From Solibacteraceae bacterium (GTDB lineage Bacteria > Acidobacteriota > Terriglobia > Bryobacterales > Bryobacteraceae): a DNA stretch of 64,000 nt. A program made the translations under genes and the position numbers. Of this stretch, positions 24,786 through 32,094 are shown in pieces. The stretch is from contig JALSRK010000055.1 in NCBI GenBank assembly GCA_026984795.1, forward strand, positions 62,001-126,000, in the 5' to 3' direction. Under the pieces are notes generated by a model. That model was not told where the DNA came from. It ran no database searches and saw only the letters and a list, made by a program, of their open reading frames with translations. Each line of letters starts with the position of its first letter. Positions within the stretch are counted from its first letter, which is position 1.

Positions 24786-26303
24786 ATGAACAAGGCGACA
24801 CGTTTCCCGTTCCGTCCCGGCCGCTTCGCGCCGGCCTGGTTCGCCGCGGCGGTTCTCGGGCTGTTTGCCGCCCCGGCCCCGGCTGCCGGCCCACGGCCCA
24901 ACATTGTCTATATCCTCGTCGATGATCTCGGATGGCGCGACGTGGGCGCCTTCGGCAGCGTCTTCTACGAGACGCCGCACATCGACCGGCTGGCCTCCAC
25001 CGGCATGCGGTTCACGAACGCCTACGCCGCCTGTCCGGTCTGCTCGCCCACCCGGGCCAGCATCTTGACGGGCAAGTATCCGGTCCGGGTCGGCATCACC
25101 GACTACATCAGCCCCCGGGGCGGCAACCAGCCGGACCACTGGAAGCGGAACACGAAGCTGCTGCCGGCCCCTTACAAAGACCGGCTGGCGCTCGAAGAGG
25201 TCACCCTCGCCGAGGCCTTGAAAGAAGCCGGCTACGCGACCTTCTTCGCCGGCAAGTGGCACCTGGGCCCGGAGGGCTTCTGGCCCGAGGACCAGGGCTT
25301 CGACATCAACAAGGGCGGCATCGACCGCGGCGGCCCCTACGGGGGCAACAAGTACTTCTCGCCCTACGGCAATCCACGGCTCGAGGACGGCCCGCCGGGC
25401 GAACATCTGCCGGACCGGCTGGCGAGGGAGACCGTGCGCTTCATCGAGGCCAACCGGAACCGCCCGTTCCTGGCCTACCTTTCCTTCTACTCCGTGCACA
25501 CGCCGCTGATGGCCCGCAAGGACCTGGAGGAGAAGTACAAGGCCAAGGCGAAGCTGCTGGCCTTCGCCGGTCCACGGTTCCTGCCCGAGGGCTTCCGCGA
25601 GGCCCGGCAGGTGCAGGACCACGCCGTCTACGCCGGGATGGTCGAGGCGATGGACCAGGCCGTGGGGAAAGTCCTCGACGCCGTCGAGCGCTTGGGTCTC
25701 GAGAAGCGCACCATCGTCATCTTCATGTCCGACAACGGCGGGCTGAGCACTTCGGAAGGCTCGCCCACCAGCAACGCGCCGCTGCGGGCGGGCAAGGGCT
25801 GGCTCTACGAGGGCGGCATCCGCGAACCGATGATCATCCGCGCCCCGGGGGTGACCCGGGCCGGCAGCGTCTCGGACGAACCGGTGATCAGCACCGACTT
25901 CTACCCCACCATCCTCGAACTCGCCGGACTGCCGCTCCGGCCCGAACAGCACCTCGACGGCGTGAGCTTGGTTCCCGTGCTCCGCGGCGGCCGCCTGCCC
26001 CAGCGGCCGCTCTACTGGCACTACCCGCACTACGGCAACCAGGGCGGCGCGCCCGGCGGGGCGATCCGCGAAGGCCGCTGGAAGCTTATCGAGTGGTACG
26101 AGGACGGCGCGATCGAGCTGTTCGATCTCGAGCGCGACATCGGCGAGCATTACAACCTCGCCCGGCTCTATCCGGAGAAAGCCCGCCGGCTTCGGGAGAA
26201 GCTCGCCGCCTGGCGCAGGGAGCTGAAGGTGACGATGCCGAAGCCGAACCCCGGCTATGACCCGAACAAGCCCAACGGGCGGCTGCCGCCCGGCAAACGG
26301 TGA
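24786..26303 (+). CDS. Secreted sulfatase (Cys-type)
   Basis: The 505-residue protein has a signal peptide ending near PAAG and a full sulfatase N-terminus: PNIVYILVDDLGW with metal ligands Asp46-47, and the formylglycine motif CSPTRASILTG with Cys86. Later FMSDNGGLSTSEG supplies further metal ligands. It hydrolyses sulfate esters, probably of polysaccharides, outside the cytoplasm after Cys86 is converted to formylglycine. A possible maturase is encoded at 50584-51807. It is divergent from an SDR. GATAAC 7 nt before ATG 24786 and the lack of a Shine-Dalgarno hint at a leaderless message. Confidence 0.9.
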   Translation: MNKATRFPFRPGRFAPAWFAAAVLGLFAAPAPAAGPRPNIVYILVDDLGWRDVGAFGSVFYETPHIDRLASTGMRFTNAYAACPVCSPTRASILTGKYPVRVGITDYISPRGGNQPDHWKRNTKLLPAPYKDRLALEEVTLAEALKEAGYATFFAGKWHLGPEGFWPEDQGFDINKGGIDRGGPYGGNKYFSPYGNPRLEDGPPGEHLPDRLARETVRFIEANRNRPFLAYLSFYSVHTPLMARKDLEEKYKAKAKLLAFAGPRFLPEGFREARQVQDHAVYAGMVEAMDQAVGKVLDAVERLGLEKRTIVIFMSDNGGLSTSEGSPTSNAPLRAGKGWLYEGGIREPMIIRAPGVTRAGSVSDEPVISTDFYPTILELAGLPLRPEQHLDGVSLVPVLRGGRLPQRPLYWHYPHYGNQGGAPGGAIREGRWKLIEWYEDGAIELFDLERDIGEHYNLARLYPEKARRLREKLAAWRRELKVTMPKPNPGYDPNKPNGRLPPGKR

Positions 26304-26891
26304 GGGCCGCCCCGCCGGCCGTGGCGTGACGGGTGGCGGTTCCGGACGCGAAAAACGTTGAAAACGGTAAGTCCCATGGATTGTGCTGCTTGGCGGCATG
26401 TGTGACGGCTCGAGCGCCGGGGCGTCCACGTACCAGGGAGCTGTGTTAACGGGAAGAAAAGGCGAATGCGGGCTGTGGCGGGACGGTGCACGGCGGCCGG
26501 GGCCGGCCGGAGGCCGCCGCAGTTTCCGGTTCGCTGAACTCCGCATCGCAACTCGCCGTGGCGACAGAGAGCCGTCCGGAACGGTTCTACCACGCGGGCG
26601 GGGTGGGGAGGCCCGTGCGCACCGGCACGCCGTTCAATTACAGGGAGTTGAACGCAACAATTTGGATGATACCGGGGCATTCCAAGGCGGGGGCGGTCAA
26701 GCAATGCGAGCCACCCAGATAACCGAAGCCGCCAGAATCCGGGGGTCTTGAGCCGATTCTGGAAAATCTGGTGAGTCGACTGACTGAGTCGTCGCGGCTG
26801 GCTGAAAAGAGGCTACGGTCACCCAGAAGCCCAAACAATCCCTCGATTGTGCTGGAAGGTCCCGAGGTTTCCTCTTCTGAGGAAAAAAGGG
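26304..26891. other. Gene-free region upstream of the propeller operon
   Basis: I see no coding frame with a ribosome-binding site and natural composition here. Base composition falls toward the right end, where A-rich and G-rich tracts precede the promoter at 26892. A perfect 8-bp inverted repeat lies at 26732-26762. Confidence 0.5.
26732..26762. repeat. Inverted repeat CCAGAATC ... GATTCTGG
   Basis: Two perfect 8-nt arms (26732-26739 and 26755-26762) are separated by 15 nt, about 130 nt upstream of the propeller promoter. It could be an operator or a hairpin. No T-run follows, so a simple terminator is unlikely. Confidence 0.45.
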
Positions 26892-26917
26892 TTGACTTGT
26901 GGGGGGGGGGGTATATA
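26892..26917 (+). promoter_or_regulatory. Promoter with an 11-G tract between -35 and -10
   Basis: TTGACT (26892-26897) and TATATA (26912-26917) are separated by 14 nt, of which 11 are a run of G (26901-26911). Reading TATAGG (26914-26919) as -10 gives a 16-nt spacer. AGGAGG (26924-26929) and GTG 26936 follow closely. Length change in the G run would change the spacer and so promoter strength. Confidence 0.6.
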
Positions 26918-26935
26918 GGGGGCAGGAGGCTTAAA

Positions 26936-27886
26936 GTGCGGAAAGGTTGTTTGAGTATTGCGCTTCTCGCGGCAGCGGCCATCGCTGCGCCGAATCCGCG
27001 TGTCCTCGCGCCTTCGGGGACTTTCCATCTCCAGGATGCTCTGCCTGCCGGTTACGACGGGAGCTCGACGACGATCCACCAGTTCCAGGCGGCGGCCGGC
27101 GGGCTGTATTTCCTGGTTTCGCCAGGATTCAACTTCGCCTCTGGCGGACACCTCATCAAGACCGACTTTTCGGGCAAGCGCTTGCTGAGCATTCCCATCG
27201 CCCCAGGGCAGCACCGGGTTTTCGCCGCCGATGAGAACGGCCGGGTTTACGTCGCCATGTTGGATCGGGGTGAAAACAGGAGAATCGCTGTTTACGGCCC
27301 GCAAGGCGGGGAAGAGCGGAGCGTACCCTTCCGGGCGAGAGTTTCGGCTCTTTGTGTCGAGAACGGAACTCCCGTCTTGCTGTCCCGCGAAGGGTTTCTT
27401 TCGGTTGCTGGCGACGCCGTGCGCCCGACGATCGGGGTCGGCCGGGGTCGCCGGGTCCAGATGCAGCGCTTGCCGGACGGCAAATACGTTGTTGTGAAGG
27501 GCGTCGAGGCGGAGATCGCGATCGTCGATCCCGACAAGGGCGTGGAGAACTCTTTCACACCCGACGCGCCGGAGATTGCCGAGGCACGCAAGCGGTACGG
27601 GAAGGGCGAACAAGGCGTCATCCTGAACGGCTTGGCTGTCGGTCCGAACGGGGAGATTTTCGTGGTGGTGACAGGCCATAGGTTGGGAGAGGGAGCGCCG
27701 GTTCTCGTTCTGGGGCCGGATGGCAGGGTACAGGACCGGTTGCGCTTGATGCTGCCGGAGTTGCCGGTTGCGGCCGGTGACGCGGCTGTGACGGCCCAAA
27801 GAATGATGCCCTCCTTCATCGGAGCGGACGGCCCCAGGATCTTCCTGGCGGACTCGTCGGGTTTCGTCGCCTGGTACGCCTGGTAA
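26936..27886 (+). CDS. Secreted NHL/6-bladed beta-propeller-like protein
   Basis: The 316-residue protein starts at GTG 26936, set by AGGAGG 6 nt upstream and a following signal peptide (CLSIALLAAAAIAAPN). The body has propeller-type blade repeats: LIKTDFSGKRLLSIPI, VFAADENGRVYVAML, IAVYGPQGGEERSVPF and GLAVGPNGEIFVVV. No catalytic residues stand out, so it is likely a binding protein at the cell surface or periplasm. It is followed after 59 nt by a 12-cysteine secreted peptide on the same strand. Codon use is less G+C-biased than neighbours. The promoter contains a poly-G run that may make expression phase-variable. Confidence 0.72.
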   Translation: MRKGCLSIALLAAAAIAAPNPRVLAPSGTFHLQDALPAGYDGSSTTIHQFQAAAGGLYFLVSPGFNFASGGHLIKTDFSGKRLLSIPIAPGQHRVFAADENGRVYVAMLDRGENRRIAVYGPQGGEERSVPFRARVSALCVENGTPVLLSREGFLSVAGDAVRPTIGVGRGRRVQMQRLPDGKYVVVKGVEAEIAIVDPDKGVENSFTPDAPEIAEARKRYGKGEQGVILNGLAVGPNGEIFVVVTGHRLGEGAPVLVLGPDGRVQDRLRLMLPELPVAAGDAAVTAQRMMPSFIGADGPRIFLADSSGFVAWYAW

Positions 27887-27945
27887 GGAATACAGGAATC
27901 AGGTTTCTAGCGTAGTTTGAGACTCGCACAGGAAAGGTAGTGGAG

Positions 27946-28275
27946 ATGTTCGTGAGTAATCAGAAGGCAGGGTTCTTTGTCAGCGTGATTGCGGGAATGA
28001 TCGCCTTTGCGTTCTTTTCGGCGCCGGCAGGAGCGCAAGACGGATGCCCAGCATTGCAGTGGTCGTGTTCAAACTGTCTTTATGACTGGTGCGACGGGCC
28101 GAACGTGCAGGACTACAACATTGCTTTGCGGCGCGCTCGGTGTTACGGGGATTGTGACGCCGATTGCGGAGATCAGGGTAGGTGTGAGATCGCAGAGGTT
28201 ACCCTCGAAGGGGTTTGCGATGGCTATTACAAAGTGATCTACGATTCGTTCTGCTGTGAGTATTGCGCCTATTAG
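27946..28275 (+). CDS. Small secreted 12-cysteine peptide
   Basis: The 109-residue protein starts at ATG 27946 with GGAAAGG 8 nt upstream and has a signal peptide of ~30 residues ending APAGA. The ~79-residue mature part has twelve cysteines, at 34, 41, 44, 49, 66, 70, 74, 80, 91, 103, 104 and 107, an even number suited to six disulfides. It is acidic and rich in Tyr and Asp (CYGDCDADCGD). I recognise no family. It lies directly after the secreted propeller gene and is probably co-transcribed with it. In Bacteroidales small NVEALA-type peptides sit beside 6-bladed propellers; an analogous pairing here is inference only. Confidence 0.72.
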   Translation: MFVSNQKAGFFVSVIAGMIAFAFFSAPAGAQDGCPALQWSCSNCLYDWCDGPNVQDYNIALRRARCYGDCDADCGDQGRCEIAEVTLEGVCDGYYKVIYDSFCCEYCAY

Positions 28276-29252
28276 GTCTCTCGCCGGCACGTACCCACCT
28301 TGAACGTTCCGGGTACAGGAGCCATGCGTGGCCTGTACCGCTATTCGAACTCCAGGAAGCGGGGCGTCACGTCCCAGCTTACATGGAGCGCTGGAGACGC
28401 TCGAAGGCCGGTGAAACTGGTGGCGCTGCTCCAGCAGGTTCCCGTTCAGGTTCGAGCCGTGGACGCGGCTGGGGTAGGCCGTGCAAATCTGCAACTCGGT
28501 CCTGGTCACGTGGTGGATCGCTGGCATGTCGGGATCAGCTTCCAGGGAGAGCAACATGGGTCTCGGCCGCTAGCTACTGGTGGAGCCGCTGGGGCGGCCA
28601 CGGAAGAGAGTCCAGGCTCGGCGAGGCGCACGGGGATCCCACTCGAGGGGCGGGCACGGGGAGTGACGGAATACTGCGCGAAGCGCCAGGCAGGGCGAAC
28701 CGAATCCGGGCATCCAGAGGCTGGCGCCGGAAGTGACAAGAGGGCACGGGAGGGATCACTCGCGCCGGCGGATGGCATAGATCTCCTGGCTGCTGAGGTT
28801 CCTTGCCGCCAGCGGAGCGCCTTCTGGACTGTTGCCGATTTCCCCTCCTGTAAGCGGCCGGTGTGTCCCCTCTATCCGCCGACCGGCGGGCTTCCGGCCT
28901 TCCGGATGGAGAATCGCGGCAAGCCGGGGCGCCGAGACCCCTTGCGTCTTTCCCCGGCGATCTCCGGGACCGGCCCAGGCGGGCGGCGAACGGCTGGACC
29001 AGGGGCGAACCGGCGGTCTCCAGCTCCCCGCCGGCGCGACCCTGGCCCTAGGGGCCTGGCCGGCGGGACGCGCGGCGGCGCCAGGCCGACCACGATTCCG
29101 CCGGGTTCATTGGTACCACGGCGCCTGGGCGGGCAAGCGCGCTCGGGTTCCCAACCCATTGGGGTGCAGCGGGTTAGAGAAAGCGGCCGGTGTGAGACCG
29201 GGGTTTCCGTGCGGACCGCCGCCCGGATTCCGCCCGGCGGCCGGCGCGGCGG
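28276..29252. other. Long gene-free region
   Basis: About 980 nt contain long open frames but none with a ribosome-binding site, a signal peptide or protein-like composition; the frames are rich in Arg, Gly and Pro as expected from noncoding high-G+C DNA. Apart from the hairpin at 28312-28339 I see no structure. It may be a decayed gene. Confidence 0.5.
28312..28339 (+). terminator. Hairpin downstream of the 12-cysteine peptide gene
   Basis: GGTACAGG (28312-28319) pairs perfectly with CCTGTACC (28332-28339), and CCA pairs with TGG inside, leaving a TGCG loop and a 2-nt bulge. It begins 36 nt after the stop codon. There is no T-run, so it may be a Rho-assisted terminator or an mRNA-stabilising hairpin. 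Confidence 0.4.
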
Positions 29253-29744
29253 TCAGAAACGCTCCCAGTGCAGGACCTCGGCCAGGGGGCGCTTCTGCTT
29301 GAACGGCTTCTCGGCCGGATAGCCGACCGAGATCAGACTGATCAGCTTGTAGCCCGGCGGCGCGCCCACCATCTCCAGCACTTTCGGGGCGTAGGGTTTC
29401 TTGTCGCCGGCGATCCAGCAGGCGCCGAGGCCGTGGGCGTGGGCGGCGATCAGGATGTTCTCGGTGGCGGCGCTACCGTCCTCGAGGTAGTACTTCGTCT
29501 GGCGGCAAAGGACGACGATGCAAGCCGCCGCGTCCCGGATGAACGGGCCGTGATCGGCGACGGCGGCCAGAGCGCGGAGCCGCTCCGGTTCGGTGACGAC
29601 GACGAACTCCCAGGGCTGGATGTTCAGCGCCGTGGGAGCGAGCCGGCCGCAGTCCACCAGATCTTCCAGGACTTCCTTCGCCACCGGGCGCCGCTCGTAG
29701 GCGCGAACGGATCTTCGGGTCTTGATGGCTTCGAGCGCGTCCAT
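29253..29744 (-). CDS. Nitroreductase-family protein
   Basis: The 163-residue protein has the FMN-dependent nitroreductase signature: AIKTRRSVRAYERRPV at the start, LAPTALNIQPWEFVVV, and AATENILIAAHAHGLGACWI. The family reduces nitro compounds, quinones or enones with NAD(P)H, or carries out dehydrogenation steps. At 163 residues it is a short member that probably works as a dimer. ATG 29744 is chosen because the frame then begins with the canonical MDALEAI; ATG 29762 is in frame. It stands alone. The substrate is unknown. Confidence 0.85.
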   Translation of the reverse strand: MDALEAIKTRRSVRAYERRPVAKEVLEDLVDCGRLAPTALNIQPWEFVVVTEPERLRALAAVADHGPFIRDAAACIVVLCRQTKYYLEDGSAATENILIAAHAHGLGACWIAGDKKPYAPKVLEMVGAPPGYKLISLISVGYPAEKPFKQKRPLAEVLHWERF

Positions 29745-30183
29745 ACGTTCCTGATGATACAACCGAGGACGGCCCGGCTCCGGCGGCGGGGGGTGGAAGG
29801 GGGGGAAACGGAATCACGGACTGGCTCATGACCGGCTGCCCGGAGACAACGGTCCATGGAAAAAGCGGGTTTTCGAGACAGGGCCGAGGGAGGCGGCTTC
29901 CTCACGGGGAGGGTGGCGCGGGGCGCGATGCCGCGGCGGGGAAAGGGCCCGGACGGTGATTGCCGGTCAACCGAAACCTGAGCGGGGCGGCGGTTGTCCA
30001 AGCTGGTAGATGTTCCGGGGCATGACACGGCGCGGCCGAAGCAGGCTGGTTACAAGCCGGAGGGGAGGAGGTGAGATGTCTTTACCGGCGGGTGGTCGAG
30101 ATCCACCTCTTCGCTGTAGCCGGGGAGCCTGCATGGCCGGGTTCGTCAGCGGGGGATTCGCTTCCCGCCCGGGCTTCGGCGAG
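29745..30183. other. Gene-free region between nitroreductase and LacI genes
   Basis: About 440 nt with no supportable coding frame. TATCAT on the minus strand at 29754-29759, nine nt ahead of ATG 29744, is a candidate -10 for the nitroreductase gene. Confidence 0.45.
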
Positions 30184-31290
30184 TCAAGCAGTCCGGGCTG
30201 GGCGGCGTTCGCCGGCGGTTTGCCCGGCCGGCAGGGCGCCGCCGCCCGGGGGCGCAGTGGACCTGCGGAAGAGGACCTCGGGCTCGAAGATGCACTCGGC
30301 GGGAGTCTCGGCGGCACGCCCGGCCAACTGCTGCAGCAGGATCTCCGCCGCGCGCTGGCCCAGCTCGCAGACCGGCCATCCGACGGTGGTAAGAAACGGC
30401 GCTGGGTGGTTGGAGCCCTCGATGTTGCCGGCTCCGATGACGGAAATGTCCTCCGGCACGCGGAGGCCGGCCTCACGGCACGCCTGGACGGCTCCGAAAG
30501 CGGAAGGGTCGTTGGCGGCGAAGACGGCCGTAACCCTCTTCTTCCGGCTCAACAACTTCTTCATCGCTTCGGCGCCTCCGGCCACTTTGAAGTTCGCCCG
30601 CACAATCCAGGAGGGCAGGGGTCGGATGCCCGCCTCTTCGAGCGCCGCCCGGTAGCCTTCGGTCCGCAGTTTGGCGGTGCTGACGTCCGGCCCGGTGATG
30701 TGTCCGATTTGCGTGTGACCCAGGTCGATCAGGTGCCGCGTCGCCCTCCAGCCCACCTGAAAGTCGTCCACCAGCACTCGCGGACACTCAAGGTGCGGGA
30801 AAAACCGGTCCACGAGCACGAACGGGATTCCCTGCTCCTGGAGATCGGCGAAGAGCTCCGGAGAATCCTCGGGCTGTTCCGAAGCGACGATGATGCCTTC
30901 GACCTGGGCGCCGATCAGCATGTCGATCTCGCGGGCTTCCCGCCGGGCGTCGCCCTTGGAGTGGCACAGCATGAGGCTGTAACCGTGTTTTTCGAGCCCG
31001 TCCTGGACCCCGCGGGTGATCTCGGAAAAGAAGATATGGCTGATGTCCGGCACGACGATGCCGATGATTCTGGACCGGCTCGTCACCAGGCTACGGGCCC
31101 AGCGGTTGGGGCGATACTTGAGTTCCGCCGCCAGTTCGAGAATCCGTTTCCGGGTGCTCTCCCGGACGCCCGGATACCCCCGGAGAGCGCGGGAGACGGT
31201 CATAACGGACACTCCGGCCCGGCGGGCGATGTGCTCGAGCGTTGGGGTTTTTGGCCTTGAATCGCGACGCACGGTCTTCTTCTCCATCAC
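30184..31290 (-). CDS. LacI-family transcriptional regulator
   Basis: The 368-residue protein has an N-terminal LacI helix-turn-helix (TLEHIARRAGVSVMTVSRALRG at about 17-38) with hinge KYRPNRWARSL, and a periplasmic-binding-protein-like sugar domain (IIGIVVPDISHIFFSEITRGV ... DVSTAKLRTEGYRAAL ... VFAANDPSAFGAV). It represses or activates genes in response to a small sugar-type ligand. The last ~25 residues are Pro/Gly/Arg-rich and not typical. No transport or catabolic operon lies next to it, so its targets are not evident here. No convincing LacI-type palindrome is seen nearby. Confidence 0.9.
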   Translation of the reverse strand: MMEKKTVRRDSRPKTPTLEHIARRAGVSVMTVSRALRGYPGVRESTRKRILELAAELKYRPNRWARSLVTSRSRIIGIVVPDISHIFFSEITRGVQDGLEKHGYSLMLCHSKGDARREAREIDMLIGAQVEGIIVASEQPEDSPELFADLQEQGIPFVLVDRFFPHLECPRVLVDDFQVGWRATRHLIDLGHTQIGHITGPDVSTAKLRTEGYRAALEEAGIRPLPSWIVRANFKVAGGAEAMKKLLSRKKRVTAVFAANDPSAFGAVQACREAGLRVPEDISVIGAGNIEGSNHPAPFLTTVGWPVCELGQRAAEILLQQLAGRAAETPAECIFEPEVLFRRSTAPPGGGALPAGQTAGERRPARTA

Positions 31291-31797
31291 AGCAAGGGCT
31301 CGCTCTAATTCTTACAGTTTCTGGGGCCTCTGGGAAGGCCCCGGCCAGAGCTCTCCGGCCTGGTCCGCCGAGCATCCCGGCCGAGCCAGGCGGCGGCAGG
31401 GTGGAGGACGTCCGAAGACGGGTCTTGGATTTCGCGTCGCTCGGCCAGGCGGCTCGAGAATGGTCCCACAGAAGGCAATCGAACGAACTGCATTTCCCGT
31501 CTTGACGGAAGGCCTGGTTCGCCTCGACGGCGGCGCCGCGCGGACGGCCCGCTCTACGAGGGGATCCGCCGCCGAGGCGGGCCGGAGCCGATCCGCGCCG
31601 GGGGCTTTCGGCCAGCAAGCCCGTCATCGAGAGCGTCCCGAGCGACACGGGGCCGCCGCAGCAGGAAGCTCACGGCTTCCGGAAATTCCCCAACTACCGG
31701 ATGCGAATAAAGATCTCATGCGCTGGAATGGATCAAGACTCAGCCCGGCCCCCATTTCTGGCGAAGAGCCAAAGAGCCGCCAATGATCGGGAAGAAA
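31291..31797. other. Gene-free region between LacI gene and tRNA-Val
   Basis: About 507 nt with no coding frame I can support and no repeat. It should hold the LacI-gene promoter on the minus strand; no clear -35/-10 pair is visible. The right end becomes A-rich next to the tRNA 3' end. Confidence 0.45.
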
Positions 31798-31874
31798 TGG
31801 TGGGCTCGAGCAGACTCGAACTGCTGACCTCTACCGTGTCAAGGTAGCGCTCTAACCAACTGAGCTACGAGCCC
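31798..31874 (-). tRNA. tRNA-Val (anticodon GAC)
   Basis: On the minus strand a full cloverleaf is readable: acceptor GGGCTCG pairing with CGAGCCC, D-arm AGCTCAGTTGGTTAGAGC, anticodon stem CTACC/GGTAG around loop TTGACAC (anticodon GAC, reads GUC valine), T-loop GTTCGAGT, discriminator A and an encoded CCA end. The length with CCA is 77 nt. No att-type duplication of its 3' end was seen nearby. Confidence 0.95.
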
Positions 31875-32094
31875 GGGAAGCCTTTTCTGGGAAAAGTATA
31901 CCATAGCCCCGGCGGGCGGCAGCCGCCGGCATTACGGGCCCGGCCGAGACCGACCCTTTCCGCAACGCCAGGGGTTCGCCGCCCCAGGGTGGACCGCCCC
32001 GCAGGGCCGCCGCGGGCCCCCCATAGGCCGACGCTCCAACGCTGGAGCGAAGCCATGGCTGTCCGGCCACTCTCCGACCGGAAAGTGCGTCAGC

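Noticed and set aside
24705-26546. Minus-strand extension of the SDR opposite the sulfatase
   Set aside because: The SDR starts at ATG 24704 with its Rossmann strand; the extension is antisense to the sulfatase.
26383-26751. 122-codon frame upstream of the propeller promoter
   Set aside because: No ribosome-binding site, no domain and an unnatural composition.
28300-29322. 340-codon plus-strand frame after the 12-cysteine peptide
   Set aside because: No ribosome-binding site or domain is visible, the composition is Arg/Gly/Pro-rich, and it runs antisense into the nitroreductase gene.
31798-31874. Integrated element at the tRNA-Val 3' end
   Set aside because: No integrase gene and no second copy of the tRNA 3' end was seen in the flanks.
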